A DNA stretch of 64,000 bases from Achromobacter xylosoxidans A8 (GCF_000165835.1 NC_014640.1:4340001-4404000), one strand, 5' to 3'. Numbered from the stretch's first letter, positions 1-9,738 are shown. Program-made: numbers and translations. The notes: generated by a model from the sequence alone, not told the origin.

Positions 1-1
1 T

Positions 2-109
2 CCCTGGCAGGGCTACACCATCAAGCAAATCACGCACCCGCACTTCGGCCCGGATCCGGTCACGGTCTACGCCATCGGCGTGCGCATCGATGACATGGGG
101 CACCGATGA
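2..109 (+). CDS. 3' end of an element-borne gene, cut by the window edge
   Basis: An open frame enters from the left edge and stops at TGA 107-109. Thirty-five codons are visible, ending IGVRIDDMGHR. Its stop overlaps the ATG of the next gene (ATGA, 106-109), so the two are probably translationally coupled and belong to the same integrated element as the integrase downstream. The visible part is too short to place in a family, and the start lies outside the window. Confidence 0.5.
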   Translation, partial: PWQGYTIKQITHPHFGPDPVTVYAIGVRIDDMGHR

Positions 110-336
110 CCGTCACCATGGAGCAAGACGAACTGCAGCGCCTGCTGGTCGAAGCGGCGCGCCTCGGGGCCAACCACGCCATCGAGGACCTGGTTTGCTA
201 TCACCTACAGGACGCCTGCGTCCGTCTCGACATCAGCTACAACACTCTGAAGAAGCGGATTGCCCAAGGCAAGATCCACTGCGTCGATGGGCGAATTACT
301 GGCGCGGAAATCAGGCGGTATCTCGCGGCCGTGTAG
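106..336 (+). CDS. Small Xis-like / winged-helix DNA-binding protein
   Basis: This 76-residue protein has an acidic helical N-terminus. Residues 33-73 (YHLQDACVRLDISYNTLKKR, then a short basic turn and GRITGAEIRRYL) look like the recognition part of an excisionase or MerR-like winged helix. Position and size fit a recombination directionality factor acting with the integrase at 896-1878, and coupling to the upstream gene by ATGA overlap supports an element operon. The family is inferred from the helix-turn-helix pattern only; a phage repressor-type regulator is an alternative. The last 26 bases overlap the 3' end of the convergent HEPN-like gene. Confidence 0.55.
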   Translation: MTVTMEQDELQRLLVEAARLGANHAIEDLVCYHLQDACVRLDISYNTLKKRIAQGKIHCVDGRITGAEIRRYLAAV

Positions 337-853
337 TTAAGTCCACCGTCGAAAGCCAGCTGATGGCGGTAAACCAGAACTTCCCGAAGCACATCACAAA
401 GTCCGCACGAAGGTTTCCACCGCCAAAGGCCCATCGCTCGCCCGGGAATTTATTAGGAAGCTCGAGGAAACCCTCCTCGATTGGCTTCCACCCGGATCCA
501 CTATCAACCACCGCACGCAGCCCATTTACAAGACGGCCGAGCTGTTTTAAGTCACCCTCGTCAATGCCCGTCTCGTCCCGATGAGCCAACTTGTTGCGCA
601 TTTTATTGATGTGATGCATGACAGCCACCAGCGGGACAGGCAACCCAGCGACTGCCGCGTATCCCAACTTATCCGAGAAGTTTCGCGGTATGGGCGCAAA
701 TTGCTTGACGTCCGAAGGCAGCAGTACATCACGCGTAACTTCCAAAAACGCCTCGGCCAGCAAATGCAACCGTAGGACGGTTCCTAGTTCGTCGTCGGTC
801 TCGGCCGCACGCACCAGCACGTTGTACTGTAAATCCAACTTATCAAGGTCCAT
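311..853 (-). CDS. HEPN/MltR-like helical protein of unknown function
   Basis: The product is 180 residues from the ATG at 853; a TTG at 877 would add eight residues. It is all-helical in appearance. A segment reading DDELGTVLRLHLLAEAFLEV is followed by MRNKLAHRDE, an R-x4-H arrangement (RNKLAH) like the motif of HEPN-superfamily proteins and of MltR (mannitol repressor) relatives. HEPN domains are commonly RNases of toxin-antitoxin or phage-defence systems, while MltR-like members are regulators or of unknown role. No antitoxin-like nucleotidyltransferase is seen beside it. It lies between the Xis-like gene and the integrase, so it is probably element cargo. The fold call rests on one motif and the pattern of hydrophobic helices. 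Confidence 0.55.
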   Translation of the reverse strand: MDLDKLDLQYNVLVRAAETDDELGTVLRLHLLAEAFLEVTRDVLLPSDVKQFAPIPRNFSDKLGYAAVAGLPVPLVAVMHHINKMRNKLAHRDETGIDEGDLKQLGRLVNGLRAVVDSGSGWKPIEEGFLELPNKFPGERWAFGGGNLRADFVMCFGKFWFTAISWLSTVDLTTRPRDTA

Positions 854-895
854 ATCTGAGCCCGTATGCGCGATCAAAAAGTGAGGGCACCGGCC

Positions 896-1878
896 TTAGC
901 CCAAGCGGGCTGCGATGCTTGACCCATGGGGGTTGTAATAGACCATCGCCATCTTGGGATCGGTCCAGCCAAACATTTTGCACAGGTCCAACACGTCGAT
1001 TTTCTTGGCAATCATCGTCGCTGCGGTATGCCGAGTATCGTGAAACGTGAAGCCAGACAGCTCTGCGCGCTCGCGGTACTTGCGGAACAAGGCATCCAGC
1101 GATGCCGGCCGGATTCCGAAGACGAGGGTTTCATCCCAGCCTTTCATCCGCCTCAGGATCGCCCGAGCCCGCGTCGACAGTGGCACGTCGCGCGGCCGGT
1201 CGCTCTTCGTGTCGGGCAGATGCGCATGCAGGTCGTGCACATTCGCCCATGTCAGGCCGCACAGTTCCCCAGCGCGCATGCCCGTGCGCAGCGCCAGCAT
1301 CATGCAGTTGGCAACTGCCTCTGCGGTGCTGCCGATGCGCCCCGAGCGCTGATAGCCCATCTCGCGGAGCATCCTGCGCACCTCGGGCATACTGATAATC
1401 CGATCGCGGTGCTTGCCCTTAGCGGGCTTTCGGATCCCGCGGACGGGGTTTAGTTCTACCCACTCCCATTCCAGTCGGGCCGATTCGAACACCGACGCCA
1501 GCAGGCTCAGCTCACGCAATACCGATGATGGCCCAATCGTCTTGGCGCGATCATCCCGGAAGGCCCCAATATGCTGGGCGGTCACCTTGGACATGGCTAG
1601 ATCGAGCGGCAGCTTGTAGCTCTCGAAGGCAGCCAAGCGCACCTGTTCCCACCGCTCACCCTTCCGCTGCGGGGACACTTCATCGCTGTATTTTCGCAAC
1701 GCTTGGCGCAGCGTATGCAGGTCGCCGGCCGGCTTAATGGCGTGATCCCGGATATGGGATTCACGTTTCGCCGCCCATTCGACGGCCTCTCGCCGCGTGG
1801 GAACACCTGGCTGTCACGGACGCCAAGCAGTTTTATTTGTGCCCGATACCCTTTTGCGGTCTTCTGGATGCTTGCCAT
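896..1878 (-). pseudogene. Phage/ICE tyrosine-recombinase integrase, frameshifted
   Basis: Site-specific integrase of the lambda-Int type. The N-terminus starts at ATG 1878 (MASIQKTAKGYRAQ..., an arm-binding-like start) but runs out of frame at the GGG run 1799-1801. Adding one base there rejoins ...SQVFP to TRREAVEWAAKRES and gives one continuous 327-residue protein. The downstream part keeps the catalytic set: Arg in TGMRAGELCGL, Lys in DTKSDRP, HDTRH (His-x-x-Arg) and the nucleophile Tyr in MVYYNP. It faces the 3' end of tRNA-Leu about 140 bp away, the usual position of an integrase next to attL or attR. Either the element is immobilised by a one-base deletion or this is a base-calling error; no canonical slippery heptamer is present to suggest programmed frameshifting. 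Confidence 0.85.
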
Positions 1879-1967
1879 GTGGGGCCGAGAGCGGGGCTCA
1901 GATGGGGCCGGAGACTGCGAATTCTTGCTTTTTGGCAGTCAACCGATCACCCACCCGCCCTGCTAAG

Positions 1968-2006
1968 CCGTTGATTTGAAAGAAATTGATCATAGCCGAT
2001 CAACGG
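1968..2006. repeat. Inverted repeat between integrase and tRNA-Leu
   Basis: CCGTTGAT (1968-1975) and ATCAACGG (1999-2006) form a perfect 8-bp inverted repeat around a 23-bp AT-rich spacer. It sits in the 140-bp gap between the integrase start and the 3' end of the tRNA. This is where integrase arm sites, excisionase sites or the integrase promoter would be expected. The role is inferred from position only. Confidence 0.4.
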
Positions 2007-2018
2007 TTTGAATAGTCT

Positions 2019-2105
2019 TGGTGCGAAGGAGGGGACTCGAACCCCTACACCTGTTACGGCGTCAGGACCTAAACCTGGTGCGTCTACCAATTTCGCCACC
2101 TTCGC
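2019..2105 (-). tRNA. tRNA-Leu, anticodon TAG
   Basis: Reading the minus strand from 2105 gives acceptor GCGAAGG, D-arm region GTGGCGAAATTGGTAGACGC, an anticodon loop TTTAGGT with anticodon TAG (CUN leucine codons), an extended variable arm as expected of a class II tRNA, T-arm GGGGTTCGAGTCCCC and 3' acceptor CCTTCGC-A. The CCA end is encoded (2021-2019). The element to the left abuts the 3' end of this gene, so the tRNA is the likely integration site and its 3' half probably serves as one attachment core. The matching second copy would lie outside the window. Confidence 0.95.
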
Positions 2106-2152
2106 GTTAAGCCAAGCCCGCTATTGTAGCTTGCTTGTTAAAATCTTGCGTC

Positions 2153-3349
2153 ATGAATCCGCGCCTCGATGCCCTACACCCCTATCCGTTCGAAAAACTG
2201 CGCGCTTTGCTGGCTTCGGCCAGCCAGCAGTCGGACGGTCTGACGCCCATCAATCTGTCGATCGGCGAGCCCAAACACGCCGCGCCCGAGCGCGTCGAAC
2301 AGGCCATCCGCGACAGTCTCGCGGGCCTGTCCGTGTACCCGTCCACCAAGGGCGACCCTGCCCTGCGCAGGGCGATCTCGGAGTGGCTGGCGCGGCGCTA
2401 CAGCATCCCTGCCCCCGATCCGGAAACGCAGGTGCTACCGGCGCTGGGCTCGCGCGAGGCGCTGTTCGCGTTCACGCAGACCGTCATCGATCCGTCCGCC
2501 GGTTCGGTGGTGATCTGCCCCAACCCGTTCTATCAGATCTATGAAGGCGCGGCCCTGCTGGCCGGCGCCACGCCCTACTTCGTCAACGCCGACCCGGTGC
2601 GCAATTTCGCCAGCGACTGGAACCAGGTGCCGGACGACGTCTGGAAGAAGACGCGCATGGTGTTCGTCTGCTCGCCGGGCAACCCGGCCGGCAACGTCAT
2701 GTCGCTGGACGAATGGGAAACGCTGTTCGAACTGTCCGACCGCCACGGCTTCGTGATCGTATCGGACGAGTGCTATTCCGAAATCTACCTGGACGAAGGC
2801 AATCCGCCGCTGGGCGGGCTACAGGCGGCGCGCCGTCTGGGTCGCGATACCTACCGCAACCTGGTGGCGTTCTCCAGCCTGTCCAAGCGCTCCAACGTGC
2901 CGGGCCTGCGTTCGGGTTTCGTAGCGGGCGACGCCGCGCTGATCGGCCGCTTTCTGCTGTATCGCACGTATCATGGCAGTGCCATGAGTCCGATCGTGTC
3001 CGCGGCCAGCATCGCGGCCTGGACCGACGAGGCGCATGTGAAGGACAACCGCCGCCTGTACCGCGAAAAATTCGACGCCGTCGTGCCCATCCTCCAGAAG
3101 GTGCTGGACGTGTCCCGCCCGCAGGCCTCGTTCTATCTGTGGGCGGCCACGCCGGGCTCGGATACGGCCTTCGTGCGCGACCTTTTTGGCCGTACTGGTG
3201 TTACCGTGCTGCCGGGCAGCTTCCTGGCGCGCGAGGCGCACGGCGTGAACCCCGGCCAGGGCCGCATCCGCATTGCTTTGGTGGCGCCTTTGGCTGACTG
3301 CGTGCAAGCAGCCGAGCGCATCGCCCATTTTGTGCATACTTCCGTTTGA
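2153..3349 (+). CDS. dapC: Succinyldiaminopimelate transaminase
   Basis: PLP-dependent fold-type I aminotransferase (398 aa) making N-succinyl-LL-diaminopimelate from N-succinyl-2-amino-6-ketopimelate in lysine and cell-wall synthesis. Class I/II features are visible: SPGNPAG around residue 177, the cofactor-binding Asp in VSDECY (205), the Schiff-base Lys in SSLSKRS (245) and the RSGF Arg that follows. It is followed at 25 bp by dapD and then dapE, the next enzymes of the succinylase branch, which fixes the role. The ATG at 2153 is chosen because the homologous sequence starts MNPRLD. No Shine-Dalgarno is visible, and a -10-like TTAAAAT ends about 9 bp before the ATG, so the transcript may be leaderless or nearly so. 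Confidence 0.93.
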   Translation: MNPRLDALHPYPFEKLRALLASASQQSDGLTPINLSIGEPKHAAPERVEQAIRDSLAGLSVYPSTKGDPALRRAISEWLARRYSIPAPDPETQVLPALGSREALFAFTQTVIDPSAGSVVICPNPFYQIYEGAALLAGATPYFVNADPVRNFASDWNQVPDDVWKKTRMVFVCSPGNPAGNVMSLDEWETLFELSDRHGFVIVSDECYSEIYLDEGNPPLGGLQAARRLGRDTYRNLVAFSSLSKRSNVPGLRSGFVAGDAALIGRFLLYRTYHGSAMSPIVSAASIAAWTDEAHVKDNRRLYREKFDAVVPILQKVLDVSRPQASFYLWAATPGSDTAFVRDLFGRTGVTVLPGSFLAREAHGVNPGQGRIRIALVAPLADCVQAAERIAHFVHTSV

Positions 3350-3374
3350 TCAACCTTTTAAGAGCTGAGCCGCT

Positions 3375-4196
3375 ATGACTCTCGACCTGCAGACCACCAT
3401 CGAAAAAGCCTGGGACGACCGGGCCAACCTGTCGCCCACCGACGCCAGCGCCGAAGTGCGCGAAGCGGTCGAGCGCACCATCGACGGCCTGGATCTGGGC
3501 CGCTTGCGCGTGGCCGAGAAAATCAACGACGACTGGGTCGTGCACCAGTGGATCAAGAAGGCCGTGCTGCTGTCGTTCCGCCTGAACGACAACGCCATCA
3601 TGGGCCAGGCTCCGCTGCAGTTCTACGACAAGGTGCCGCTCAAGTTCTCGGAATACGGCGACAACGCCTTCAAGCAAGGCGGCTACCGCGTGGTGCCGCC
3701 GGCCGTGGCCCGCCGCGGCGCCTACCTCGCCCGCAACGTGGTGCTGATGCCCTCCTACGTGAACATCGGCGCCTACGTCGACGAAGGCACCATGGTCGAC
3801 ACCTGGGCCACGGTGGGCTCCTGCGCCCAGATCGGCAAGAACGTGCACCTGTCGGGCGGCGTGGGCATCGGCGGCGTGCTGGAACCGCTGCAAGCCAACC
3901 CGACCATCATCGAAGACAACTGCTTCATCGGCGCCCGCTCGGAAGTCGTGGAAGGCGTGATCGTCGAAGAGAACTCGGTGCTGGCCATGGGCGTGTTCCT
4001 GTCGCAAAGCACCAAGATCTATGACCGCGCCACCGGCAAGATCACCTATGGCCGCGTGCCCTCGGGTTCGGTCGTGGTCCCGGGCTCGCTGCCGTCGGCC
4101 GACGGTTCGCACAGCCTGGCTTGCGCGGTCATCGTCAAGCGCGTCGACGCGCAGACCCGCGCCAAGACCAGCATCAATGATCTGCTGAGGGCCTAA
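3375..4196 (+). CDS. dapD: Tetrahydrodipicolinate N-succinyltransferase
   Basis: Transfers succinyl from succinyl-CoA to tetrahydrodipicolinate, the committing step of the succinylase diaminopimelate route in the cytoplasm. The 273-residue length is that of DapD. After a helical N-terminal domain (about 1-100) the middle is a left-handed beta-helix of hexapeptide repeats ([68 protein letters not shown]). The stop TAA is followed at once by the ATG of dapE, so the two are almost certainly co-translated. It forms an operon with dapC upstream. Confidence 0.97.
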   Translation: MTLDLQTTIEKAWDDRANLSPTDASAEVREAVERTIDGLDLGRLRVAEKINDDWVVHQWIKKAVLLSFRLNDNAIMGQAPLQFYDKVPLKFSEYGDNAFKQGGYRVVPPAVARRGAYLARNVVLMPSYVNIGAYVDEGTMVDTWATVGSCAQIGKNVHLSGGVGIGGVLEPLQANPTIIEDNCFIGARSEVVEGVIVEENSVLAMGVFLSQSTKIYDRATGKITYGRVPSGSVVVPGSLPSADGSHSLACAVIVKRVDAQTRAKTSINDLLRA

Positions 4197-5330
<1,134 letters not shown>

Positions 5331-5343
5331 AAAGAAGTCCCCT

Positions 5344-6240
5344 ATGTACCAATCCGCCCGCCAAGAACTGCTGACCCTGCGCGACCTGATCCGCTACGGC
5401 GTATCACGCCTGAACGCCGCCCAGGTGGCGCTGGGGCACGGCAGCGACAACGCCTGGGACGAGGCGGTCTACCTGACGCTGCACGCCTTGCATCTGCCGC
5501 TGGACACGCTGGAGCCCTTTCTGGACGCCCGCGTGCTCAGCGAGGAACGCAACCGCGTGCTCGAACTGATCGACCGTCGCGTGACCGAGCGCCTGCCCGC
5601 CGCCTACCTCACCAACGAGGCCTGGCTGCGCGGCCACCGCTTCTACGTGGACCAGCGCGTCATCGTGCCGCGCTCGCCCATCGCGGAATTGCTGGACCAG
5701 GGCCTGGCGCCCTGGGTGCAGGATGCGCTGGCGGTCGAGAACGTGCTGGACATGTGCACGGGGTCCGGCTGCCTGGCGATCCTGTCGGCGCTGGCCTTCC
5801 CCTACGCCCACGTGGACGCGGTGGACGTGTCGCCCGACGCGCTGGAAGTGGCGCGCCGCAACGTCGACGACTACGGCCTGGCGGACCGCCTGGACCTGCA
5901 CGCAAGCAATCTGTTCGACAATCTGCCGCCACGCCAGTACGACGTGATTATCTGCAACCCGCCTTACGTCAACAGCGGCTCGATGGACGCGCTGCCCCAG
6001 GAATACCGCCACGAACCACAGCTGGCCCTGGCCGGCGGCGACGACGGCATGGACCTGGTGCGCCGCATTCTCGACGCGGCGCCGCGGTTCCTGACCCCGG
6101 AAGGCGTGCTGGTGCTGGAGATCGGCCACGAACGCGACTTCTTTGAAGCCGCGTTCCCGCAGCTGTCGCCCGTGTGGCTGGACACCGAAGAAGCCTCCGA
6201 CCAGCTTCTGCTGCTTACCCGCGAGCAACTCAGCCTGTGA
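5344..6240 (+). CDS. prmB: Ribosomal protein L3 N5-glutamine methyltransferase
   Basis: SAM-dependent class I methyltransferase (298 aa) of the HemK/PrmC-PrmB family, which methylates the glutamine amide of a GGQ-type target; PrmB acts on ribosomal protein L3. The SAM loop is DMCTGSGCLAI (136-146) and the catalytic NPPY is at 205-208 (IICNPPYVNSG). A helical N-terminal domain (1-95) precedes the Rossmann domain. The N-terminal sequence and absence of a neighbouring prfA favour PrmB over PrmC. It is the fourth gene of the dapCDE run, and its TGA overlaps the GTG start of the ABC-F gene. Confidence 0.88.
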   Translation: MYQSARQELLTLRDLIRYGVSRLNAAQVALGHGSDNAWDEAVYLTLHALHLPLDTLEPFLDARVLSEERNRVLELIDRRVTERLPAAYLTNEAWLRGHRFYVDQRVIVPRSPIAELLDQGLAPWVQDALAVENVLDMCTGSGCLAILSALAFPYAHVDAVDVSPDALEVARRNVDDYGLADRLDLHASNLFDNLPPRQYDVIICNPPYVNSGSMDALPQEYRHEPQLALAGGDDGMDLVRRILDAAPRFLTPEGVLVLEIGHERDFFEAAFPQLSPVWLDTEEASDQLLLLTREQLSL

Positions 6241-8171
6241 TACGCGCTACTGGATTGACCCTGCGCCGCGGCACCAAGGTGCTGCTGGACGGCGCCGAAT
6301 TCGTCGCGCACCCGGGTGAACGCGTGGGCATCGTGGGCAAGAACGGCGCGGGCAAGTCCTCGCTATTCGCGCTCTTGACCGGCGCGTTGGACCTGGACGC
6401 CGGCAACCTGGCGATGCCGGCCGGCTGGCGCATCGCCAGCGTCAAGCAGGAACTCGAAGCGGACGAACGCCCGGCGCGCGAATTCGTCATCGACGGCGAC
6501 ACCCACCTGCGCGAACTGCAGGCGCGCCGCGCCGAACTGACGGACGAGCAAGGCACGCAGATCGCTGAAGTGGAAGCGGCGCTGGTGGAAGCCGGCGCCT
6601 GGAGCGCGGCCTCGCGCGCCGAGCAGCTGCTGGCCGGCCTGGGCTTCAAGCCCGCCGAATGGATGCAGCCGGTGGCGAGCTTTTCCGGCGGCTGGCGCAT
6701 GCGCCTGGCCCTGGCCCGCGCGCTGATGGCGCCGTCCGAATTGCTGCTGCTGGACGAGCCCACCAACCACCTGGATCTCGACGCCATGCTGTGGCTGGAG
6801 AAATGGCTGGCTGCCTATCCCGGCACCGTCATGCTGATCTCCCACGATACCGAGTTCCTGGATGCGGTCGCCAAGTCCATCCTGCATTTCGACCACGCCA
6901 AGCTGGTGCGCTACCGCGGCGGCTATGGCGACTTCCTGACGCAACGCGCCGAGCGCCTGCGCCAGACCAATATCGCCTACGAGCGCCAGACCCGCGAAGC
7001 GGCCCGGCTGCAAGGCTTCATCGACCGCTTCAAGGCCAAGGCCTCCAAGGCCAAGCAGGCGCAAAGCCGCGTCAAGGCGCTGGCGCGCATGCAGGTGCTG
7101 GCGCCCTTGCATGCCGAAGCGGGCATCGATATCCGCATCCCCTCGCCCGATCAGGTGCCGGATCCGCTCTTGACCCTGGAGCACCTGTCGGCCGGCTACA
7201 CGGACGCCGAAGGCAACGCCGTGCCCATCCTGCGCGACGTGACGCTGATGGTGCGCGCGGGCAGCCGCGTCGGCGTGCTGGGCGCCAACGGCGCCGGCAA
7301 GAGCACGCTGATCAAGACCCTGGCCGAAGAGCTGCCAGTGCAGGCAGGCGAACGCCGCGCCTCGCGCGGGCTGGCCATCGGCTATTTCCATCAGCACCAG
7401 CTGGACATGCTGGACGTGGACAGCACGCCCATCGCCCATCTGGCGCGCCTGGCCCCCGAGACCCGCGAACAGGAGCTGCGCAACTACCTGGGCGGCTTCG
7501 GTTTTTCCGGCGACACGGTGACCAGCAAGGTCGGCCCCATGTCCGGCGGCGAAAAGGCGCGCCTGGCGCTGTCCCTGATCGTCTGGCAAAAGCCCAACCT
7601 GCTGCTGCTGGACGAACCCAGCAACCACCTGGACGTGGAAACGCGCGAGGCCCTGGCCGCCGCGCTGGCGGACTTCGGCGGCAGCATGCTGCTCGTGTCC
7701 CACGACCGCCATCTGCTGCGCACCACGGTGGACAGCTTCTGGATCGTGGCCGACGGGGCGGTACAGGAGTTCGATGGCGACCTGGAGGACTACCGGGACT
7801 GGCTCGCCGCGCGCAACGCCGGTGAACGCGCCGAAGCGGCGCGCGAGAACGCCGAAGGCGGCGAACCGGTGGTGGACCGCAAGGCCCAGCGCCGCGCCGA
7901 AGCCGAACAGCGCCAACGCCTGTCCGCCCTGCGCAAGCCGCTGGAATCCAAGCTTGCCAAGATCGAGACCGAAATGGAGAAGCTGCGCGCCAAGCTGCAT
8001 GCGCTGGACGCCGTCATCGCCGACCCGGACCTGTACTCGGACGCACGCCGCGCCGAACGCCAGAAGGTCATGGCCGAGCACGGCGAACACGGCAAGCGCA
8101 TGGACGAGCTGGAAGAACAGTGGCTGGAAATCCAGGGCTCGCTGGAAGAGATCGAACAGTCCGAGGCCTGA
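6237..8171 (+). CDS. ABC-F ATPase, YheS type
   Basis: Soluble protein with two ABC ATPase domains (644 aa) and no membrane segments; ABC-F proteins act on the ribosome during translation. The first Walker A is GIVGKNGAGKSS with signature FSGGWRMRLALARAL and LLLDEPTNHLDLDA; the second is GVLGANGAGKSTLIK with MSGGEKARLAL and LLLDEPSNHLDVET. Between them lies the inter-domain linker with FIDRFKAKASKAKQAQSRVK, and the C-terminus is a charged coiled coil (about 545-640). Length and internal motifs match E. coli YheS better than Uup or EttA. The start chosen is GTG 6237, whose product begins M-IRATGLTLRRG and overlaps the prmB stop by four bases. The exact function of YheS-type proteins is not settled. 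Confidence 0.9.
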   Translation: MIRATGLTLRRGTKVLLDGAEFVAHPGERVGIVGKNGAGKSSLFALLTGALDLDAGNLAMPAGWRIASVKQELEADERPAREFVIDGDTHLRELQARRAELTDEQGTQIAEVEAALVEAGAWSAASRAEQLLAGLGFKPAEWMQPVASFSGGWRMRLALARALMAPSELLLLDEPTNHLDLDAMLWLEKWLAAYPGTVMLISHDTEFLDAVAKSILHFDHAKLVRYRGGYGDFLTQRAERLRQTNIAYERQTREAARLQGFIDRFKAKASKAKQAQSRVKALARMQVLAPLHAEAGIDIRIPSPDQVPDPLLTLEHLSAGYTDAEGNAVPILRDVTLMVRAGSRVGVLGANGAGKSTLIKTLAEELPVQAGERRASRGLAIGYFHQHQLDMLDVDSTPIAHLARLAPETREQELRNYLGGFGFSGDTVTSKVGPMSGGEKARLALSLIVWQKPNLLLLDEPSNHLDVETREALAAALADFGGSMLLVSHDRHLLRTTVDSFWIVADGAVQEFDGDLEDYRDWLAARNAGERAEAARENAEGGEPVVDRKAQRRAEAEQRQRLSALRKPLESKLAKIETEMEKLRAKLHALDAVIADPDLYSDARRAERQKVMAEHGEHGKRMDELEEQWLEIQGSLEEIEQSEA

Positions 8172-8177
8172 CGGCTT

Positions 8178-8200
8178 GCGGCGGGCGCCCTGCCCGCCGC
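8178..8200 (+). terminator. Hairpin downstream of the dap-prmB-ABC-F run
   Basis: GCGGCGGGC (8178-8186) and GCCCGCCGC (8192-8200) form a perfect 9-bp GC stem with a 5-nt loop, 6 bp after the ABC-F stop. No clear T-run follows, so it may be a weak or Rho-assisted terminator separating the housekeeping block from the iron-type operon. Confidence 0.5.
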
Positions 8201-8229
8201 CGCCTCACTGTTTCCGGTTAATCTAGAAA

Positions 8230-8249
8230 TAGAAATCGTTATCATTTAT
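8230..8249. promoter_or_regulatory. Possible Fur box upstream of the FecI-type sigma gene
   Basis: GAAATCGTTATCATTTATA within this stretch matches about 11 of 19 positions of the GATAATGATAATCATTATC consensus. It lies about 45 bp before the sigma factor ATG in an AT-rich promoter-like segment. Iron repression through Fur is the usual control of FecI-type sigma genes; here it is inferred from position and a moderate match. Confidence 0.4.
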
Positions 8250-8294
8250 ACTCTGCCGCGAATTTGACTCTATCTGGCGCCCGGCGCCGGCGAC

Positions 8295-8783
8295 ATGTCT
8301 TCGCTCACGGATGTATTTCTCCGCCATTACCGAGAGGTGCTGGGTTTCCTCTCTTTGCGCACCGGCTCGCGCGACGTCGCGCAGGACTGCGCGCAGGACA
8401 CCTGGATCAAGCTGGCGGAATTCAAGGACAGGACGCGTCCCGACAACGACCGCGCCTACGTGTTCCGCGTGGCCGCCAATATCGCCACCGACTGGCACCG
8501 GCGCCGCAGCCGCGAACTGGCGGCCACCGCCGATTACGCGGCCTCGCGGCCTCCTCAGCATGAACCCGACACCCTGGATGTCGCCGCCGCACGGCAGATG
8601 CTGCGCCGGCTGGAAACCGCCCTGCTTGCCCAACCCCGCCGCAGCCTGGATGTGTTCGTACTGCACCGGCACGAGGGCCTGAGCTATCGCGCCATTGCCG
8701 AACGTTTCGCGATCTCGGTCAGCGCGGTGGAAAAGCACATGATGCGCATCCTGCTGGCCTGCGACCAGGCACTGGCGTCCTGA
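8295..8783 (+). CDS. FecI-family ECF sigma factor
   Basis: ECF sigma factor (162 aa) that would direct RNA polymerase to the promoter of the downstream TonB receptor once released by its FecR partner. Region 2 covers roughly residues 5-75 (VFLRHYREVLGFLSLRTGSR..., DCAQDTWIKLAEF, RAYVFRVAANIATDWHRRRS) and region 4 about 100-155 (LDVFVLHRHEGLSYRAIAERFAISVSAVEKHMMR). It is followed at 2 bp by fecR and then the transducer, the classic fecI-fecR-fecA order. The inducing substrate cannot be read from the sequence. Confidence 0.92.
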   Translation: MSSLTDVFLRHYREVLGFLSLRTGSRDVAQDCAQDTWIKLAEFKDRTRPDNDRAYVFRVAANIATDWHRRRSRELAATADYAASRPPQHEPDTLDVAAARQMLRRLETALLAQPRRSLDVFVLHRHEGLSYRAIAERFAISVSAVEKHMMRILLACDQALAS

Positions 8784-8785
8784 CC

Positions 8786-9703
8786 ATGGCTGCCCCCCGT
8801 ATCCGCAGCGCCCAGGAAGAAGCGTCGCGCTGGGTCGTGCGCCACAGCGGCCAGGGCATGGATGCGCAGGCCCAGGCGGAGTTCGAAGCCTGGTACCGGG
8901 CGGACGCCAGCCATGCCGACGCCTACGAGCGGCTGGCGCGCCTGTGGCGGCGGATGGGTGAAATCGAGCGCGGCAAGCTGGCGCCGCGGCGCGCGCGCAA
9001 GCGTGGCGCTGCAGCGGCGCTGGCGTTGCTGGCAGCCTGGCCGGCCTGGCAATTGCTGCGCACGGCCCATCCCGGCGCCGATTACACGAGTGGCGCCGAC
9101 GTGCGCCGCGTGGCCCTGCCCGACGGCTCCAGCGCCACGCTGGATGCGGATTCGGCCATCGCCATCGACTTCGCACCGGGCAAGCGCGAGGTCAGGCTCC
9201 TGGCCGGACGGGCGCTGTTCACGGTCGCACCTCGCGCCCCCGGCGGCCCGGATTTCACGGTAGTGACGCCAGACGCCTCCGCCACCGCGTTGGGCACCCG
9301 CTACTCCGTCGCGCGCGAAGTCGACGGCTCGCGCGTGGTGGTCTACGAACATCGCGTGGCGGTCCAGTGCCTGACCTGCCAGGATGGGCAGAGCCTGGCG
9401 CTGGACGCGGGCCAGGGAGCTGCCGTGTCGGCAACAGGCATCCTGCGCCTCGCCGCTGCGCAAGAACCGGCGCCGGACTGGAGCCAGGGCCTGCTGGCAT
9501 TCAACGATGTCGCCTTGCCCGAGGCCGCGGCCCGACTCTCCCGCTATGGCGGCAAGCACATCCTGGTGCTGGGTGAGGCAGCACGGAGTTTGCGCGTGTC
9601 AGGCACCGCCAGCATCGGCGATCCCAAGCGCGCCCTGGCGCTGCTGCTGGCGCAGGCCAAGGTCGGCATCACCGAACTGCCGGGCCTGCTGATCGTGCGA
9701 TGA
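8786..9703 (+). CDS. FecR-family anti-sigma regulator
   Basis: Inner-membrane sigma regulator (305 aa). The cytoplasmic N-terminal domain (about 8-58, EEASRWVVRHSGQGM...HADAYERLARLWRR) would bind the FecI factor. One membrane helix follows (about 72-90, AAALALLAAWPAWQLL), then the periplasmic FecR domain (95-195, VRRVALPDGSSATLDADSAI, GRALFTVAPRAPGGPDFTVV). The C-terminus (about 240-305) resembles an STN/secretin-like unit that would contact the N-terminal domain of the TonB transducer. It starts 2 bp after the sigma gene, so the two are co-translated. Confidence 0.9.
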   Translation: MAAPRIRSAQEEASRWVVRHSGQGMDAQAQAEFEAWYRADASHADAYERLARLWRRMGEIERGKLAPRRARKRGAAAALALLAAWPAWQLLRTAHPGADYTSGADVRRVALPDGSSATLDADSAIAIDFAPGKREVRLLAGRALFTVAPRAPGGPDFTVVTPDASATALGTRYSVAREVDGSRVVVYEHRVAVQCLTCQDGQSLALDAGQGAAVSATGILRLAAAQEPAPDWSQGLLAFNDVALPEAAARLSRYGGKHILVLGEAARSLRVSGTASIGDPKRALALLLAQAKVGITELPGLLIVR

Positions 9704-9719
9704 AGCTTATCTTCAATCG

Positions 9720-9738
9720 GTAAATGAGAATCGATATA
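9720..9738. promoter_or_regulatory. Possible Fur box / ECF promoter region of the TonB receptor
   Basis: GTAAATGAGAATCGATATA matches 13 of 19 positions of the Fur consensus, with the core ATGAGAATC. It lies in the 117-bp AT-rich gap between fecR and the receptor gene, where the target promoter of the FecI-type factor is also expected. The receptor therefore probably has its own promoter in addition to read-through. Confidence 0.4.

Noticed and set aside
1790..1810. Programmed frameshift in the integrase
   Set aside because: No X-XXY-YYZ slippery heptamer and no downstream structure; only a GGG/CCC run. Deletion or read error is simpler.
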